A DNA stretch of 64,000 nucleotides from Alphaproteobacteria bacterium (GTDB lineage: Bacteria; Pseudomonadota; Alphaproteobacteria; Caulobacterales; Aquidulcibacteraceae). The translations under genes were made by a program, and so were the position numbers. The stretch spans positions 1 through 64,000 of the forward strand of contig WGOB01000003.1 in NCBI GenBank assembly GCA_016124255.1. The letters are read 5' to 3'. Positions within the stretch are counted from its first letter, which is position 1, and each line of letters opens with the position of its first letter. This document shows, piece after piece, positions 10,517 through 21,168 of the stretch. Below the pieces are notes generated by a model. It saw nothing but the letters and a program-made list of their open reading frames with translations, was not told the DNA's origin and searched no databases.

Positions 10517-11176
10517 ATGAACGCCCGCCAAAGGACCGACCGGCCGCCGGATGTGAGCGCGCGCGTGCGCCGGCCTGCCCTGTTGGCGCTGCTGGCGGCG
10601 CTCACGGGGGTCGCGGCTGCGGCGGCGATCGTGGGTCTCGTTCGGGTGTCCCGGACAATCGAACGCGCGCCGCTGGTGATCGTCCGCGCCGCGGACGAGC
10701 TCGCCCCGGCGCTCGACGCCGCCCCGTGGGCGGGCGAGGAGGCCGACACGGCGGAGGGGCCCCTCGTCTGGGCGCTGGCGCCGCTCGCCTGCAACACATG
10801 CGGCGCCTTCTATGACCGCGTGCTGCCGCAGCTGGAGCAATCGGGCGCGTCGGTGCGGCTGATCGTCTACGCGCCGCGGGACGAGCGCGATCCCGCGGTG
10901 CTGGCGCGCGCGGCGCTCTGGGCCCAGGCGCGGGATCCGGGCCTGCTTTCAGCGCTTCGCGGCGAGGGGGCGCCGCGCCCGCTGGACAGCGATCCCGCTG
11001 CGGTGGAGGGGTTCGTCGAGTGGGGCCGGGCGTCGCATGATCGCATCGCGCGAATCTTGCGCCTCAACGGCGCGGACATGGCGACGCCGGCGCTGTTCTG
11101 GCGGGCGGGGCCCGAATGGCGCGCGAGTCTTGGAAACCCTCCGCATACGGCTGATTACGTGCGGCGCGATTTCTGA
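10517..11176 (+). CDS. thioredoxin-fold (DsbA-like) membrane-anchored protein
   Basis: N-terminal TM plus ACNTC motif; start uncertain (10448 possible). Confidence 0.5.
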   Translation: MNARQRTDRPPDVSARVRRPALLALLAALTGVAAAAAIVGLVRVSRTIERAPLVIVRAADELAPALDAAPWAGEEADTAEGPLVWALAPLACNTCGAFYDRVLPQLEQSGASVRLIVYAPRDERDPAVLARAALWAQARDPGLLSALRGEGAPRPLDSDPAAVEGFVEWGRASHDRIARILRLNGADMATPALFWRAGPEWRASLGNPPHTADYVRRDF

Positions 11177-12288
11177 TGCTTGAGACATACGAAGCGCGCG
11201 TCGCGGACGGCGCGCTGAAGCCGGACGTGAGCCAGCGCGCCATTGTTGAGAAGCTCGATGCGCTCGCGGATGCGCTCACGCGCTGGCGCCCGGCGCTTGG
11301 CAATATCGGCGGGCTCCTGCGTGGCGCTGCGCCGCGCGGGCTTTATATTTGGGGGCCGGTCGGGGGCGGCAAATCGCTGCTCATGGATCTGTTCTTCGAG
11401 GCGGCGGACGTGGCCCGGAAGCGGCGCGTCCACTTCCACGAATTCATGCGCGCGCGCCATGCGTTCATGCGCCGGGCGCGCGCGGAGACCGACGCGGCGC
11501 AGGACGAGCTCATCGTCCGCGCGGCGAAGGACGTCGCCAAGGATGCGCGGCTGCTCTGTTTCGATGAGGTGCACGTCACCGACATCGCCGACGCCATGAT
11601 CCTGGGGCGGCTGTTCGAGAAGCTGTTCGATCTCGACACTGTCATCGTTGCGACCTCGAACCGGGCGCCGGACGCGCTCTACAAGAACGGCCTCAACCGT
11701 CAGCTTTTCACGCCGTTCATCGCGCTCCTGAAGGAGAAGCTCGACGTCGTGGAACTCGCCGCCGCGCGCGACTATCGCCTCGCAGACCTGATGGCGGCGC
11801 CGGTCTATTACGCGCCGCTGGGGCCCGCGGCGACCGCGGCGATGGATGCGGCGTGGCGCCGGCTGACGCAGGGCGCTGCGCCCCAGCCGCTGAACCTCGA
11901 CATCGAAGGCCGAGCGCTGCTCGCGCCGCGCTGCGCGGCGGGCGTGGCGCGGTTCACGTTCGAGGACTTGTGCGCGCGGCCGCTCGGCGCCGCTGACTAT
12001 ATCGAGATCGCGGAGGTGTTTCATACGGTGCTCGTTGAGGACGTGCCGCGAATGGATCCGAGGCGGCGCGATGAAGCCGCGCGGTTCCGCATCCTGGTGG
12101 ATGTTCTCTACGAGGCGAAGACCAAGCTCGTGATGAGCGCCGAGGCGCAGCCTGCCGGGCTCTATCCTGAAGGCGATCAAAGCTTCGAATTCGAACGCAC
12201 GGTCTCACGGCTCATGGAAATGCGCACGCAGGCCTATCTGGCGCTTCCCCGGCGGGACGCGGAATGGAAGCGCGGGATCGTGGAATAG
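11176..12288 (+). CDS. zapE: cell division protein ZapE / AFG1-family ATPase
   Basis: GLYIWGPVGGGKSLLMDLFFE, FHEFMRARHAF, LLCFDEVHVTDIADAMIL; TGATG overlap with previous gene. Confidence 0.95.
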   Translation: MLETYEARVADGALKPDVSQRAIVEKLDALADALTRWRPALGNIGGLLRGAAPRGLYIWGPVGGGKSLLMDLFFEAADVARKRRVHFHEFMRARHAFMRRARAETDAAQDELIVRAAKDVAKDARLLCFDEVHVTDIADAMILGRLFEKLFDLDTVIVATSNRAPDALYKNGLNRQLFTPFIALLKEKLDVVELAAARDYRLADLMAAPVYYAPLGPAATAAMDAAWRRLTQGAAPQPLNLDIEGRALLAPRCAAGVARFTFEDLCARPLGAADYIEIAEVFHTVLVEDVPRMDPRRRDEAARFRILVDVLYEAKTKLVMSAEAQPAGLYPEGDQSFEFERTVSRLMEMRTQAYLALPRRDAEWKRGIVE

Positions 12289-12290
12289 GA

Positions 12291-13790
12291 TCACCGCCGC
12301 CGGCGCGTGGTGCCGAAAATCCCGCGGGCGAAATCGCGTGCGAGCTGGCTGAGGAAATTGCCGGCCACGCGCTCGGCCATGCGCCCGGTGGTGTTGGAGC
12401 GGCGGCGCGTCGTCGTCTTGCGCGGGGTTCCCTTTCGCGCGGCCTGTTTGGCGTCGCGTTCGGCCGCCTTCTCCGCATCGCGGGCTGCTTTCTCGGCGCG
12501 GCGCGTCAGCACCTCATAGGCGGATTCCTGATCGATCATGCGCGCGTATTTCTTCTCCAGCGCGCAAGCCTTGATCATGGCGGCGCGCTCTTCCGGCGTC
12601 ACCGGGCCGACGCGCGAGGCGGGCGGGCGGATCAGCGTGCGCGCAACCGGCGTGGGCGCGCCTTTGTCGTCGAGCACGGAGATCAGCGCTTCACCGACAT
12701 GCAGCTCCTGGATTTCCTTGGCGACGTCGACGCCCGGATTGGCGCGGAAGGACGCGGCCGCGGCGCGGACGGCCTTCTGGTCGCTCGGCGTATAGGCGCG
12801 CAGCGCATGCTGGACGCGGTTGCCGAGCTGGGAGAGCACCATGTCGGGCACGTCGGTCGGCGATTGGGTGACGAAGTAGACGCCCACGCCCTTGGAGCGG
12901 ATCAGCCGCGCGACCTGCTCCACCTTATCCAGCAATTCCTTCGGCGCATCATTGAAGAGGAGGTGCGCCTCGTCGAAGAAGAACACGAGCTTCGGCTTCG
13001 GCAGATCGCCGGCCTCCGGCAGCGTCTCCCACAATTCTGACAAGAGCCAGAGCAGGAACGTGGCGTAGAGGCGTGGGCTCTGCACCAGTTTGTCCGCGGC
13101 CAGCACGTTGACCGTGCCGCGCCCATCGGGCGCGGTGCGGATGAAATCCATCAGCTCAAGCGCGGGTTCGCCGAAGAAGACATCCGCGCCGTCCATCTCC
13201 AACTGAAGCAGCTTGCGTTGCAGCGCCGCGACCGTCGTCGGCGTCACCAGGCCGTACTTCTTGCCGATATCGTCGGCATTGTCGGAAATGTAGGTCAGGA
13301 GCGCGCGCAGATCCTTCAGATCGATGAGCAGGCCTTCGGGCTTCCTCTCGCGCACCCAATCGTCGGCGAGTTTGAAGGCGATGGTGAGCGCGCCTTCCTG
13401 CGCGGCGGTGGCGTCGAAGATGCGGGCCATCAGGATCGGACCCATCTCGGTGACGGTCGTGCGCACGGGGTGGCCGGCCTTGCCGTAGACGTCCCAGAAC
13501 ACGACCGGCGGCGCGCCCGGCGCATAGCCTTCAAGCTTGATCTCTTCGGCGCGCTTCAGCGCCCAGCCGGGGGGAGGATCGCCAGGGGCCGCCACGCCGC
13601 AGAGATCGCCCTTCACGTCGGCGCAGAACACCGAGACGCCGTTCGCCGCGAATTGCTCCGCCATGATCTGCAGCGTCACGGTCTTGCCGGTGCCGGTGGC
13701 GCCGGCGATCAGCCCGTGGCGGTTGGCGCGCTTGAGCGGGAGGGTCTGTGGGCCCTCGGGCGCAACGCCCAGCAGAATGGATTCGGACAA
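12291..13790 (-). CDS. DUF853 HerA-like helicase/ATPase (TTG start proposed)
   Basis: LIAGATGTGKTVTLQIMAEQF, LVFFFDEAHLLF, GVGVYFVTQSPTDVPDMVL; AAGGAG SD upstream of TTG at 13790. Confidence 0.9.
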   Translation of the reverse strand: MSESILLGVAPEGPQTLPLKRANRHGLIAGATGTGKTVTLQIMAEQFAANGVSVFCADVKGDLCGVAAPGDPPPGWALKRAEEIKLEGYAPGAPPVVFWDVYGKAGHPVRTTVTEMGPILMARIFDATAAQEGALTIAFKLADDWVRERKPEGLLIDLKDLRALLTYISDNADDIGKKYGLVTPTTVAALQRKLLQLEMDGADVFFGEPALELMDFIRTAPDGRGTVNVLAADKLVQSPRLYATFLLWLLSELWETLPEAGDLPKPKLVFFFDEAHLLFNDAPKELLDKVEQVARLIRSKGVGVYFVTQSPTDVPDMVLSQLGNRVQHALRAYTPSDQKAVRAAAASFRANPGVDVAKEIQELHVGEALISVLDDKGAPTPVARTLIRPPASRVGPVTPEERAAMIKACALEKKYARMIDQESAYEVLTRRAEKAARDAEKAAERDAKQAARKGTPRKTTTRRRSNTTGRMAERVAGNFLSQLARDFARGIFGTTRRRR

Positions 13791-13905
13791 CCGATGCTCC
13801 TTGCCGAATGGCCTGATTTGGGGTGGGGAAAGATCATGGGGCGCCCCGCCGCCGCCGCCAAGGGGGCGCAGAACCCGGGGCGCCCCGCAGAGGAGAGCAG
13901 GTACG

Positions 13906-15012
13906 ATGGGCGAAGGCGTTCGCGGCGCGTTGTGGATCATCGCCACGGCCTGCATCGTTCTCGGGCTCTGGTATTTTCGCGAGCCGTTCACGCAATTCGC
14001 GCTGGCGCTGATCTTGTGGCTTTCGATCGACGGGCTGACGCGGGTTCTGCGCGCGCGCATCCCGCGGATGCCGGGATGGCTGGCGCTGCCGCTGGCGCTC
14101 GCGCTGGTGCTCGGGCTGGTGACGGTGGTGATCGTCGTCATCACGCGGAACCTGTCGGAGTTCGCGGTCGATTCGGAGCTTTACGAAGCGCGACTCAACC
14201 AGATCGCGGCGCAGGCGCATGGGCTGCTCGGCTTGGCCGGGGCGGCGCCGACGGTGGAGACGCTGATCGCGCAGTTCAATCCGTCCGGGTTCCTCAGCCA
14301 GATCGGGGAGGCTGTGCAATCGGTGGCGTCCGATACGATCTTCATCCTGATCTTCCTCGGCTTCATGTTCTCGGCGGCGGAGACGTTTCCGCGCAAGCTC
14401 GACCGCATCTTCCGCGCGCCGTCCCGGCGCGAACGGGCGGCGCGGGTGTTCACCTCGATCCGCGTGTCGATGGAGCGGTATCTCTGGGTGCAGACCGTCC
14501 TCTCGCTGATCACGTGTTCGCTGACCTATGCGACCCTCATGGTGATCGGGCTCGACAACGCGCTCTTCTGGACGTTCCTGATCTTCTTCCTGAACTACAT
14601 CCCGACCATCGGCTCGATCATCGCGGTGATCCTGCCGACGGCGTTCGCGCTGGTGCAGTTCCCGACGCTCGGGCCGGTGGTCGCCACGTTCGCGGGCGTC
14701 GGCGTCTGGCAGTTCGTGATCGGCAATTTCCTCGCGCCGCGCATGACGGGAGAATCGCTCAATCTCTCCGCCGTGGTCGTGCTGCTCTCGCTGTCGATCT
14801 GGGGGCTGGTGTGGGGGATCGCCGGCGCGTTCCTGGCCGCGCCGCTCACCGTCATGATCATGATCGTGCTGGCGCAGTTCCGCTCCACCCGCTGGATCGC
14901 GATCATGCTGTCTGAGAACGGCAGGCCGTCGCTGCACATCGCCCCGGACGACGACAAGGACGATGGCGACAAGAAGGACGCGGACGCGCCTAGCCCACAT
15001 TCACCTGCTTGA
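13906..15012 (+). CDS. AI-2E family transporter (PerM-like permease)
   Basis: Multi-TM; FFLNYIPTIGSIIAVILPTAFALVQF and NFLAPRMTGESLNLSAVVVLLSL. Confidence 0.9.
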   Translation: MGEGVRGALWIIATACIVLGLWYFREPFTQFALALILWLSIDGLTRVLRARIPRMPGWLALPLALALVLGLVTVVIVVITRNLSEFAVDSELYEARLNQIAAQAHGLLGLAGAAPTVETLIAQFNPSGFLSQIGEAVQSVASDTIFILIFLGFMFSAAETFPRKLDRIFRAPSRRERAARVFTSIRVSMERYLWVQTVLSLITCSLTYATLMVIGLDNALFWTFLIFFLNYIPTIGSIIAVILPTAFALVQFPTLGPVVATFAGVGVWQFVIGNFLAPRMTGESLNLSAVVVLLSLSIWGLVWGIAGAFLAAPLTVMIMIVLAQFRSTRWIAIMLSENGRPSLHIAPDDDKDDGDKKDADAPSPHSPA

Positions 15013-16051
15013 ACCTGTTGAAGAGCGCGAAGGGCGCGCCGGTCAGGTAGAGGTCGACATAGCGTTGCGCCTGATAGTCGCCGTTGAGGGCGACGCGCGG
15101 CAGCGCATGAAGGTGCTCGCGGTGGGCGTCGAAGAGCACGCCCTTGCGCGTCGTCACCGCGCTCTTGAAACCAAGCGATTGCGCGATCTCGAAATCGCGG
15201 GGGCCGGCGGAATTCTCATCGCCATAAGGATAGGCGAAGTGCTCGATCGTGCGCCCGAGCTCCTTTTCGAGCTTGGCCTTGCCGTCGGCCATCTCCCGAC
15301 GCGCCTGGTCCGGGGGAAGCTTCGCGACGGCGAAATGGTTCACCGTGTGCGCGCCGATCGTGACCAGGGGATCGCGGGCGAGCGCGTGCACCTCGTCCCA
15401 GGTCAGGGCCTGGGCCTCGCGCAGCGCAGGCAGGCTCACATCATACTTGGCCGCCAGATTGCGCACGAAGCGGCGCTGCTCGTCCTCGTCGATGGCGCGC
15501 AGCCACGGATAGAGCTGGTCGAACGCGGCGCTCTTGGCGCGGGGCGAGGCGCATTCGAGACGGCGCCGGGCGCCGTCCATGATCACCTCGACAGAGTCCT
15601 CCTTGGCGATCACGGCTTCGAGCGCCTGCCACCAGAGTTCGGCGGCGCCGTCCGGATAGGCCGTCGCGACATAGACCGTGAACGGACAATCGATCGCCTT
15701 GAGCGTCGGGTAGGCGATTTCGAGATTGTCGCGATAGCCGTCGTCGAATGTCAGCGCCGCGAAGGGGCGGCCCTCGTCCTCAAGCTTCAGCCGCTCGATC
15801 GCGGCGTCGATGGAAACGATGTCGAACCCCTTCTCGCGGATGCGGCCGACCGCCTCGTCGAGAAATTCCGGCGTGACGTGGAGGCCGCGGTTCGGCGCGA
15901 AGCGGGTGGGATCGGCGCGGCGCGAGGCGCCTTGCGTGGCGTGATGCAGCATGAAGATCACGCCGCGACCGCGCGTCATCGGCGCGAGCACGTTGTGTGC
16001 GCCGGAATAATAGAGCGTGTTCAACGCGGCGTTGATGAGCGCGGGCTTCAT
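14990..16051 (-). CDS. polysaccharide deacetylase family protein
   Basis: ALTFDDGYRDNLEIAYP, TIGAHTVNH, FAYPYGD. Confidence 0.9.
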   Translation of the reverse strand: MKPALINAALNTLYYSGAHNVLAPMTRGRGVIFMLHHATQGASRRADPTRFAPNRGLHVTPEFLDEAVGRIREKGFDIVSIDAAIERLKLEDEGRPFAALTFDDGYRDNLEIAYPTLKAIDCPFTVYVATAYPDGAAELWWQALEAVIAKEDSVEVIMDGARRRLECASPRAKSAAFDQLYPWLRAIDEDEQRRFVRNLAAKYDVSLPALREAQALTWDEVHALARDPLVTIGAHTVNHFAVAKLPPDQARREMADGKAKLEKELGRTIEHFAYPYGDENSAGPRDFEIAQSLGFKSAVTTRKGVLFDAHREHLHALPRVALNGDYQAQRYVDLYLTGAPFALFNRFKQVNVG

Positions 16052-16296
16052 GAACCGGCCTGTCCCCGATGCTGCAGTGCAAACACGGGCCGCTTTGTCG
16101 CGGCGCGCGCAGGCTGCGTCAACTGATCTCCTTTGTGAATCCGGCGTTAACTGTCATTGCGTGGCTGCTCAATCGCACTTCCGTGACGCTCGCTTCCGGG
16201 CGCGCGGCCGCTCTGATCAGCGCCCATTGCGTCCCGCGCGGGGAGGACTAGGTTGCGCGCCAATCATACACCCCGTCCTTGCTCAGGGGCTCTTCC

Positions 16297-19200
16297 ATGG
16301 ACACCGGCGTGCGCGGCGATCTCGCCGTCACCGTAGCGGACTTTCTGGCCCGGGCCGCGCAGCCCGGGCGCTGGCCGGACTTCGTGTCCGGCGCGACGCT
16401 GAAGCCTGATGCGCAAACCTTCTTGCGCGGCGTCTATGACGACGCCGGCCAGGATGAAGTCGGCGAACTCGGCGTCGATGATCTCATCGAACTCGCGCAC
16501 GATTTCTGGCGTTGGCGCAGCGGGGCCGATCCGAAGACTCGCGGCGTGCGCATCCGGCCCGGGATCGGCGCGGATGGGCGGCGGCTGCAGCGCGACATCC
16601 TGGAAATCGCCGGGCCGGACCTGCCGTTCCTGGTCGATTCGGTGATGGGGGAATTGGTCGACCAGGGCCTCAGCGCGCTGGCGATGGTGCACCCCGTCAT
16701 CAATCGCGCCGACACCGGCGCGCAATCCTACATCCAAATCCACTTGCCCGCGCTCTCGGCCGTCCGCGCCGGCCAGCTTGAAGAGGGCGTCCAGGCGACG
16801 CTTGGGGACGTTTCCGCCGCGGTCGCGGATTACCCCGCGATGCGGCAGCGGATGATGGACTGCGCCGAACAGGTGGCGCGGGCGCGCGCCCAGGCGCCCA
16901 ACGACATCTGCGACGAATCGGTGGCGCTGCTGCGCTGGCTGGCGGACGATCATTTCACGTTCCTCGGCGCGCGCGATTATCTCTACGCCCGCGACGCGTC
17001 GGGACGGTTCGTCTCGGATGAGCCGGTGATCGTGGAGCGATCCGGCGTCGGGCTGCTGAAGGATCCCGCGCGCTACGTGCTGCGCACGACGAGCGAACCG
17101 TTCGTGCTGACGCCCGAAATTCAAAAACTCTTCGCCGATCCCACGCCTCTGATTGTGGCGAAATCGACGCTGCGCTCGCGCGTGCATCGCCGCGTGTCGG
17201 CCGATTATATCGGCGTGAAGCGCTACGATGAGGCCGGCGCCGTCATCGGCGAGACGCGGTTTGTCGGCCTGTTCTCGGCGGACGCCTACAATGAGCCGAC
17301 GCGCGTGATTCCGATGGTGCGCCGGAAGGCGGCGTGGGTGGTGGAGCAGGCAGGCTTCGCGCCGGGGGGCCACAGCGAGAAATCGCTGCGCAACATCCTT
17401 GAGAATTACCCGCGCGACGAGATGTGGCAGATCACGCGCGAGGAATTGCTCCGCATCGCCAAGGGCGTCCTGCACCTGCTCGACCGGCCGCGCGCGCGGT
17501 CGTTCAATCGCCGTGATCCGTTCAACCGGTTCATCACCGCGCTCGCCTATCTGCCCAAGGAGCGTTTCAACTCGCAGGTCCGAGAGGCTGTGGGGCGCGT
17601 GCTCGAAGAGGCCTATGGCGGACGCATCGACGCGTTCTATCCGATGCTCAACGACGGGCCGCTGGCGCGCGTCTTCTATGTCATCGGCGACATCGACAAG
17701 AGCCTTCCCGATCCCGATCAGCGGGCGCTCGACGACGCGATCGCTGCGCTCACACGCACCTGGGAGGATGATTTCGGCGAAGCGCTGGCCGCATCGCCGA
17801 TGTTCGATTCCGCGATGAAGGAGGAGATCGCCGAACGCTATCGCGGCGCCTTCTCCGCGGCCTATCGGGAACGCTATCTCGACCCGCAGGAGGCGCTCAC
17901 CGACATCGCCGAGATCGCCAAGGCGCGCGACGATGAGTCCGTCCGCGTCCGCGCCTACCGCATCGCCAAGGATGACGAAACGATCCTACGATGCAAAATA
18001 TACTCGCGCGGCGAAGTGCTGCCGCTTTCCGCGACGCTGCCGATCTTCGAGAATCTCGGGCTCTTCGTGGCGGCGGAGGTGAATTGCGCCGTCGGGCTCA
18101 ATCCCGTGAGCGGCAAGTCGGCGCAAGAGATCCACATCCATGAGATCAAGATGCGCGCGGCCGACGGCGCGCCCATCGATCTTGCCAAAGTCGAAGACAG
18201 TTTCGAGGCCGCTTTCACCGCGATCTGGACGGGCCAGGCGGAGAATGACGGCTTCAATCGGATCATCCTCAAGCTCGGCGCGCCATGGCGCGAGGCGGCG
18301 CTGCTGCGCGCGCTTGCACGGTTCCGGCTGCAGACGGGGTTCGATCCGTCCCAGGCGGTGCAGGAAGAAGCGCTGACCGAACATCACGAGATTGCGGCGC
18401 TGATCCTCGGCCTTTTCCGCGTCCGCTTCGATCCGGCGCTGCCTGAACCGATCGGCGAACGCGCGGCATGGGCGGCGCAGATCGAGGACAAGATTGCGGC
18501 GGCGCTGAACGATGTCGCCAGTCTCGATTCCGACCGCGTCCTGCGGCGGATCACGCGGCTCGTCGGCGCGATCCTGCGTACCAATTTCTACCAGGCCGGC
18601 CCCGATGGCGCGCCCAAGGCGGCGATGAGCTTCAAGATCGACAGCCGCGCGCTTGAGGACCTGCCGGCGCCAAAGCCCTACCGCGAAATCTGGGTGTGCT
18701 CGCCGCAGGTGGAGGGCGTGCATCTGCGTTTCGGCGCGGTCGCGCGCGGGGGGCTGCGGTGGAGCGATCGGCGCGACGACTTCCGCACCGAGATTCTTGA
18801 CCTGGTGAAGGCGCAGCAGGTGAAGAACGCGATCATCGTGCCGGTCGGCGCGAAGGGCGGGTTCTTCCCGAAGCGCCTGCCGCCGCGCACCGCGCCCGGG
18901 TTCCGCGAGGCCGGCGTCGAAGCGTACAAGACATTCCTCCGCTCACTGCTCGACATAACGGACAACATCCAAGGCGAAAGCGTTGTCCCGCCGCGCGACG
19001 TCGTGCGCTGGGACGACGATGATCCCTATCTCGTCGTCGCCGCCGACAAGGGCACGGCCACCTTCTCCGACATCGCCAATTCCATACCCGCCGAGTACGG
19101 ACATTGGCTGGGCGATGCGTTCGCGTCCGGCGGGTCCGCGGGCTACGACCACAAGGAGATGGGGATCACCGCGAAAGGCGCATGGGAGGCGGTGAAGCGT

Positions 19201-21168
19201 CATTTCCGCGAAATGGGAAAGAACATCCAGGAGGAGGCGTTCACGGTCATTGGCGTCGGCGACATGTCGGGCGACGTGTTCGGCAACGGCATGCTGCTCT
19301 CGCAGCAGATCAAGCTGATCGCTGCGTTCGACCATCGCGATATCTTCATCGACCCCGATCCCGATCCGGCGCGCTCCTGGGCGGAGCGCAAACGCCTGTT
19401 CGATCTGCCGACGTCGAGCTGGCAGAGCTATGACGCGACGCTGATCTCGAGCGGCGGCGGCGTCTTCTCGCGCACGCTCAAAGCCATACCGCTCTCGCCG
19501 CAGTTGAAGGCGATGACAGGCCTGACCGCACAGACGGCGACGCCTACCGATCTCATCCATGCGTTGTTGAAGTCGCAATGCGAGCTTTTGTGGTTCGGCG
19601 GCATCGGGGCCTACGTCAAGGCGAAGAGCGAATCGCACATGGCCGTTGGCGACAAGGCCAATGACGCGCTCCGCGTCGACGCCGAGGCGCTGCAGGCCGC
19701 GGTGATCGGCGAGGGCGCCAATCTCGGTGTGACGCAGGCCGGGCGCATCGCGTTCGCCAAAGGCGGCGGGCGCATCAATACCGACGCGGTCGACAATTCC
19801 GCCGGCGTCGACACCTCAGACCACGAAGTCAACATCAAGATCCTCCTCACCGACGCGATCCGAACGGGCGATCTGGCGGCCGAGGCGAGAGACGGGCTTC
19901 TCGCCCAGATGACAGACGATGTCGGCCGTCTCGTCCTGAAGGACAATTACGACCAGACGCTTGCGCTGACGCTGATGCAGACGACCGCTGCGAACGACCT
20001 CGACGCCTGCGAGCGGATGATGCAGCGCCTGGAGCGCGCGGGGAAACTCGATCGCGCCGTGGAAGGCCTCCCGACCACTGAAGACATCCGCGAGCTGCGC
20101 GCCGCCAAACGCGGGCTGACGCGGCCGGAACTGGCCAAGCTGATGGCCTACGCGAAGATCGATCTGTTCGATGCGCTGACCGCGAGCCCGGCGCCGGACG
20201 ATCCGCATTTCGAGGGGCCGCTGACGGCGTATTTCCCCCCGCAACTGGGCCGATTCGAATCGCACATGCGCCGGCATCGGCTGCGGCGCGAGATCATCGC
20301 CACCGCGCATGCCGACGATCTGGTCAATCTCTGCGGCGCCACGTTCGTTGACCGCGTGCGTGAGACGGTGCGCGCCGACGTCGTCCCGATCGCGTGCGCG
20401 TTCGAGGCCGGGCGGGCGATCTTTCGCATGGACGACCTGGTCGCGCGCATCAATGCGCTCGACAACCAGGCGACGGCGGCGCTGCAGACGGAGCTGCATC
20501 TCGCCGTTGCGCTGACACTGAAGCGGCTCACCACCTATCTCACGCGGCGCGGCGGCGTCGGGCAGACACGCACGATCGCCGATGCGATCGCGTTCTACCA
20601 GCCGGCGGTCGACGCACAGCGCGCGACGCTTTGGTCCGGGCTGACGACTGCGGAGCGGCGGCGCACCGAAGCGCGGCGCGACGGCTACGAGACCGGCGGG
20701 GCGCCGGGCGATCTCGCAGCGGACGCAGCCGCGCTTTTCCCGCTCACGTCTGCGCTCGACATCGCCGATCTCGCCGCGCGCCGCGGGTGGCCGGCGCCGT
20801 CCGCTGCGTTCCTCTACCGCGCCATCGGCGACGCGTTCGATCTCGACCGCCTGATCGCGTCTGCGGCCGCGATTTCGCTCGATCAGCATTGGGATCGTCT
20901 GGCGTTGCGGCGCGGGATGGAGGATCTCTACGGCTGCCAGGCGGCGCTCGCCGATGCCGCGATCGCTGCGTCGACGCCGGTGGAAGATCCGAGTGCGGTA
21001 TGGGCGGTGGAGGTCGCCGAGCGCTGGGCGGAAACCGTCGCCGCGCTGACGGAGCCTGCGCGCCGCGCGATCGCCGAGCTTGAAGCGCAGGGCCCTTGGA
21101 CGTTCGCGAAAGTGATGATCGCGGCGGCGGAATTGCACGCGGTCGCGGGCGCCCTGCAGAAGAGCTAG
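16297..21168 (+). CDS. large NAD-specific glutamate dehydrogenase
   Basis: 1600+ aa; ARGGLRWSDRRDDFRTEILDLVKAQQVKNAIIVPVGAKGGFF, GVGDMSGDVFGNGMLLS. Confidence 0.97.
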   Translation: MDTGVRGDLAVTVADFLARAAQPGRWPDFVSGATLKPDAQTFLRGVYDDAGQDEVGELGVDDLIELAHDFWRWRSGADPKTRGVRIRPGIGADGRRLQRDILEIAGPDLPFLVDSVMGELVDQGLSALAMVHPVINRADTGAQSYIQIHLPALSAVRAGQLEEGVQATLGDVSAAVADYPAMRQRMMDCAEQVARARAQAPNDICDESVALLRWLADDHFTFLGARDYLYARDASGRFVSDEPVIVERSGVGLLKDPARYVLRTTSEPFVLTPEIQKLFADPTPLIVAKSTLRSRVHRRVSADYIGVKRYDEAGAVIGETRFVGLFSADAYNEPTRVIPMVRRKAAWVVEQAGFAPGGHSEKSLRNILENYPRDEMWQITREELLRIAKGVLHLLDRPRARSFNRRDPFNRFITALAYLPKERFNSQVREAVGRVLEEAYGGRIDAFYPMLNDGPLARVFYVIGDIDKSLPDPDQRALDDAIAALTRTWEDDFGEALAASPMFDSAMKEEIAERYRGAFSAAYRERYLDPQEALTDIAEIAKARDDESVRVRAYRIAKDDETILRCKIYSRGEVLPLSATLPIFENLGLFVAAEVNCAVGLNPVSGKSAQEIHIHEIKMRAADGAPIDLAKVEDSFEAAFTAIWTGQAENDGFNRIILKLGAPWREAALLRALARFRLQTGFDPSQAVQEEALTEHHEIAALILGLFRVRFDPALPEPIGERAAWAAQIEDKIAAALNDVASLDSDRVLRRITRLVGAILRTNFYQAGPDGAPKAAMSFKIDSRALEDLPAPKPYREIWVCSPQVEGVHLRFGAVARGGLRWSDRRDDFRTEILDLVKAQQVKNAIIVPVGAKGGFFPKRLPPRTAPGFREAGVEAYKTFLRSLLDITDNIQGESVVPPRDVVRWDDDDPYLVVAADKGTATFSDIANSIPAEYGHWLGDAFASGGSAGYDHKEMGITAKGAWEAVKRHFREMGKNIQEEAFTVIGVGDMSGDVFGNGMLLSQQIKLIAAFDHRDIFIDPDPDPARSWAERKRLFDLPTSSWQSYDATLISSGGGVFSRTLKAIPLSPQLKAMTGLTAQTATPTDLIHALLKSQCELLWFGGIGAYVKAKSESHMAVGDKANDALRVDAEALQAAVIGEGANLGVTQAGRIAFAKGGGRINTDAVDNSAGVDTSDHEVNIKILLTDAIRTGDLAAEARDGLLAQMTDDVGRLVLKDNYDQTLALTLMQTTAANDLDACERMMQRLERAGKLDRAVEGLPTTEDIRELRAAKRGLTRPELAKLMAYAKIDLFDALTASPAPDDPHFEGPLTAYFPPQLGRFESHMRRHRLRREIIATAHADDLVNLCGATFVDRVRETVRADVVPIACAFEAGRAIFRMDDLVARINALDNQATAALQTELHLAVALTLKRLTTYLTRRGGVGQTRTIADAIAFYQPAVDAQRATLWSGLTTAERRRTEARRDGYETGGAPGDLAADAAALFPLTSALDIADLAARRGWPAPSAAFLYRAIGDAFDLDRLIASAAAISLDQHWDRLALRRGMEDLYGCQAALADAAIAASTPVEDPSAVWAVEVAERWAETVAALTEPARRAIAELEAQGPWTFAKVMIAAAELHAVAGALQKS

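Noticed and set aside
16297-21168. Very long ORF considered as a possible giant toxin or adhesin
   Set aside because: Clear large NAD-glutamate dehydrogenase motifs; common in Alphaproteobacteria.
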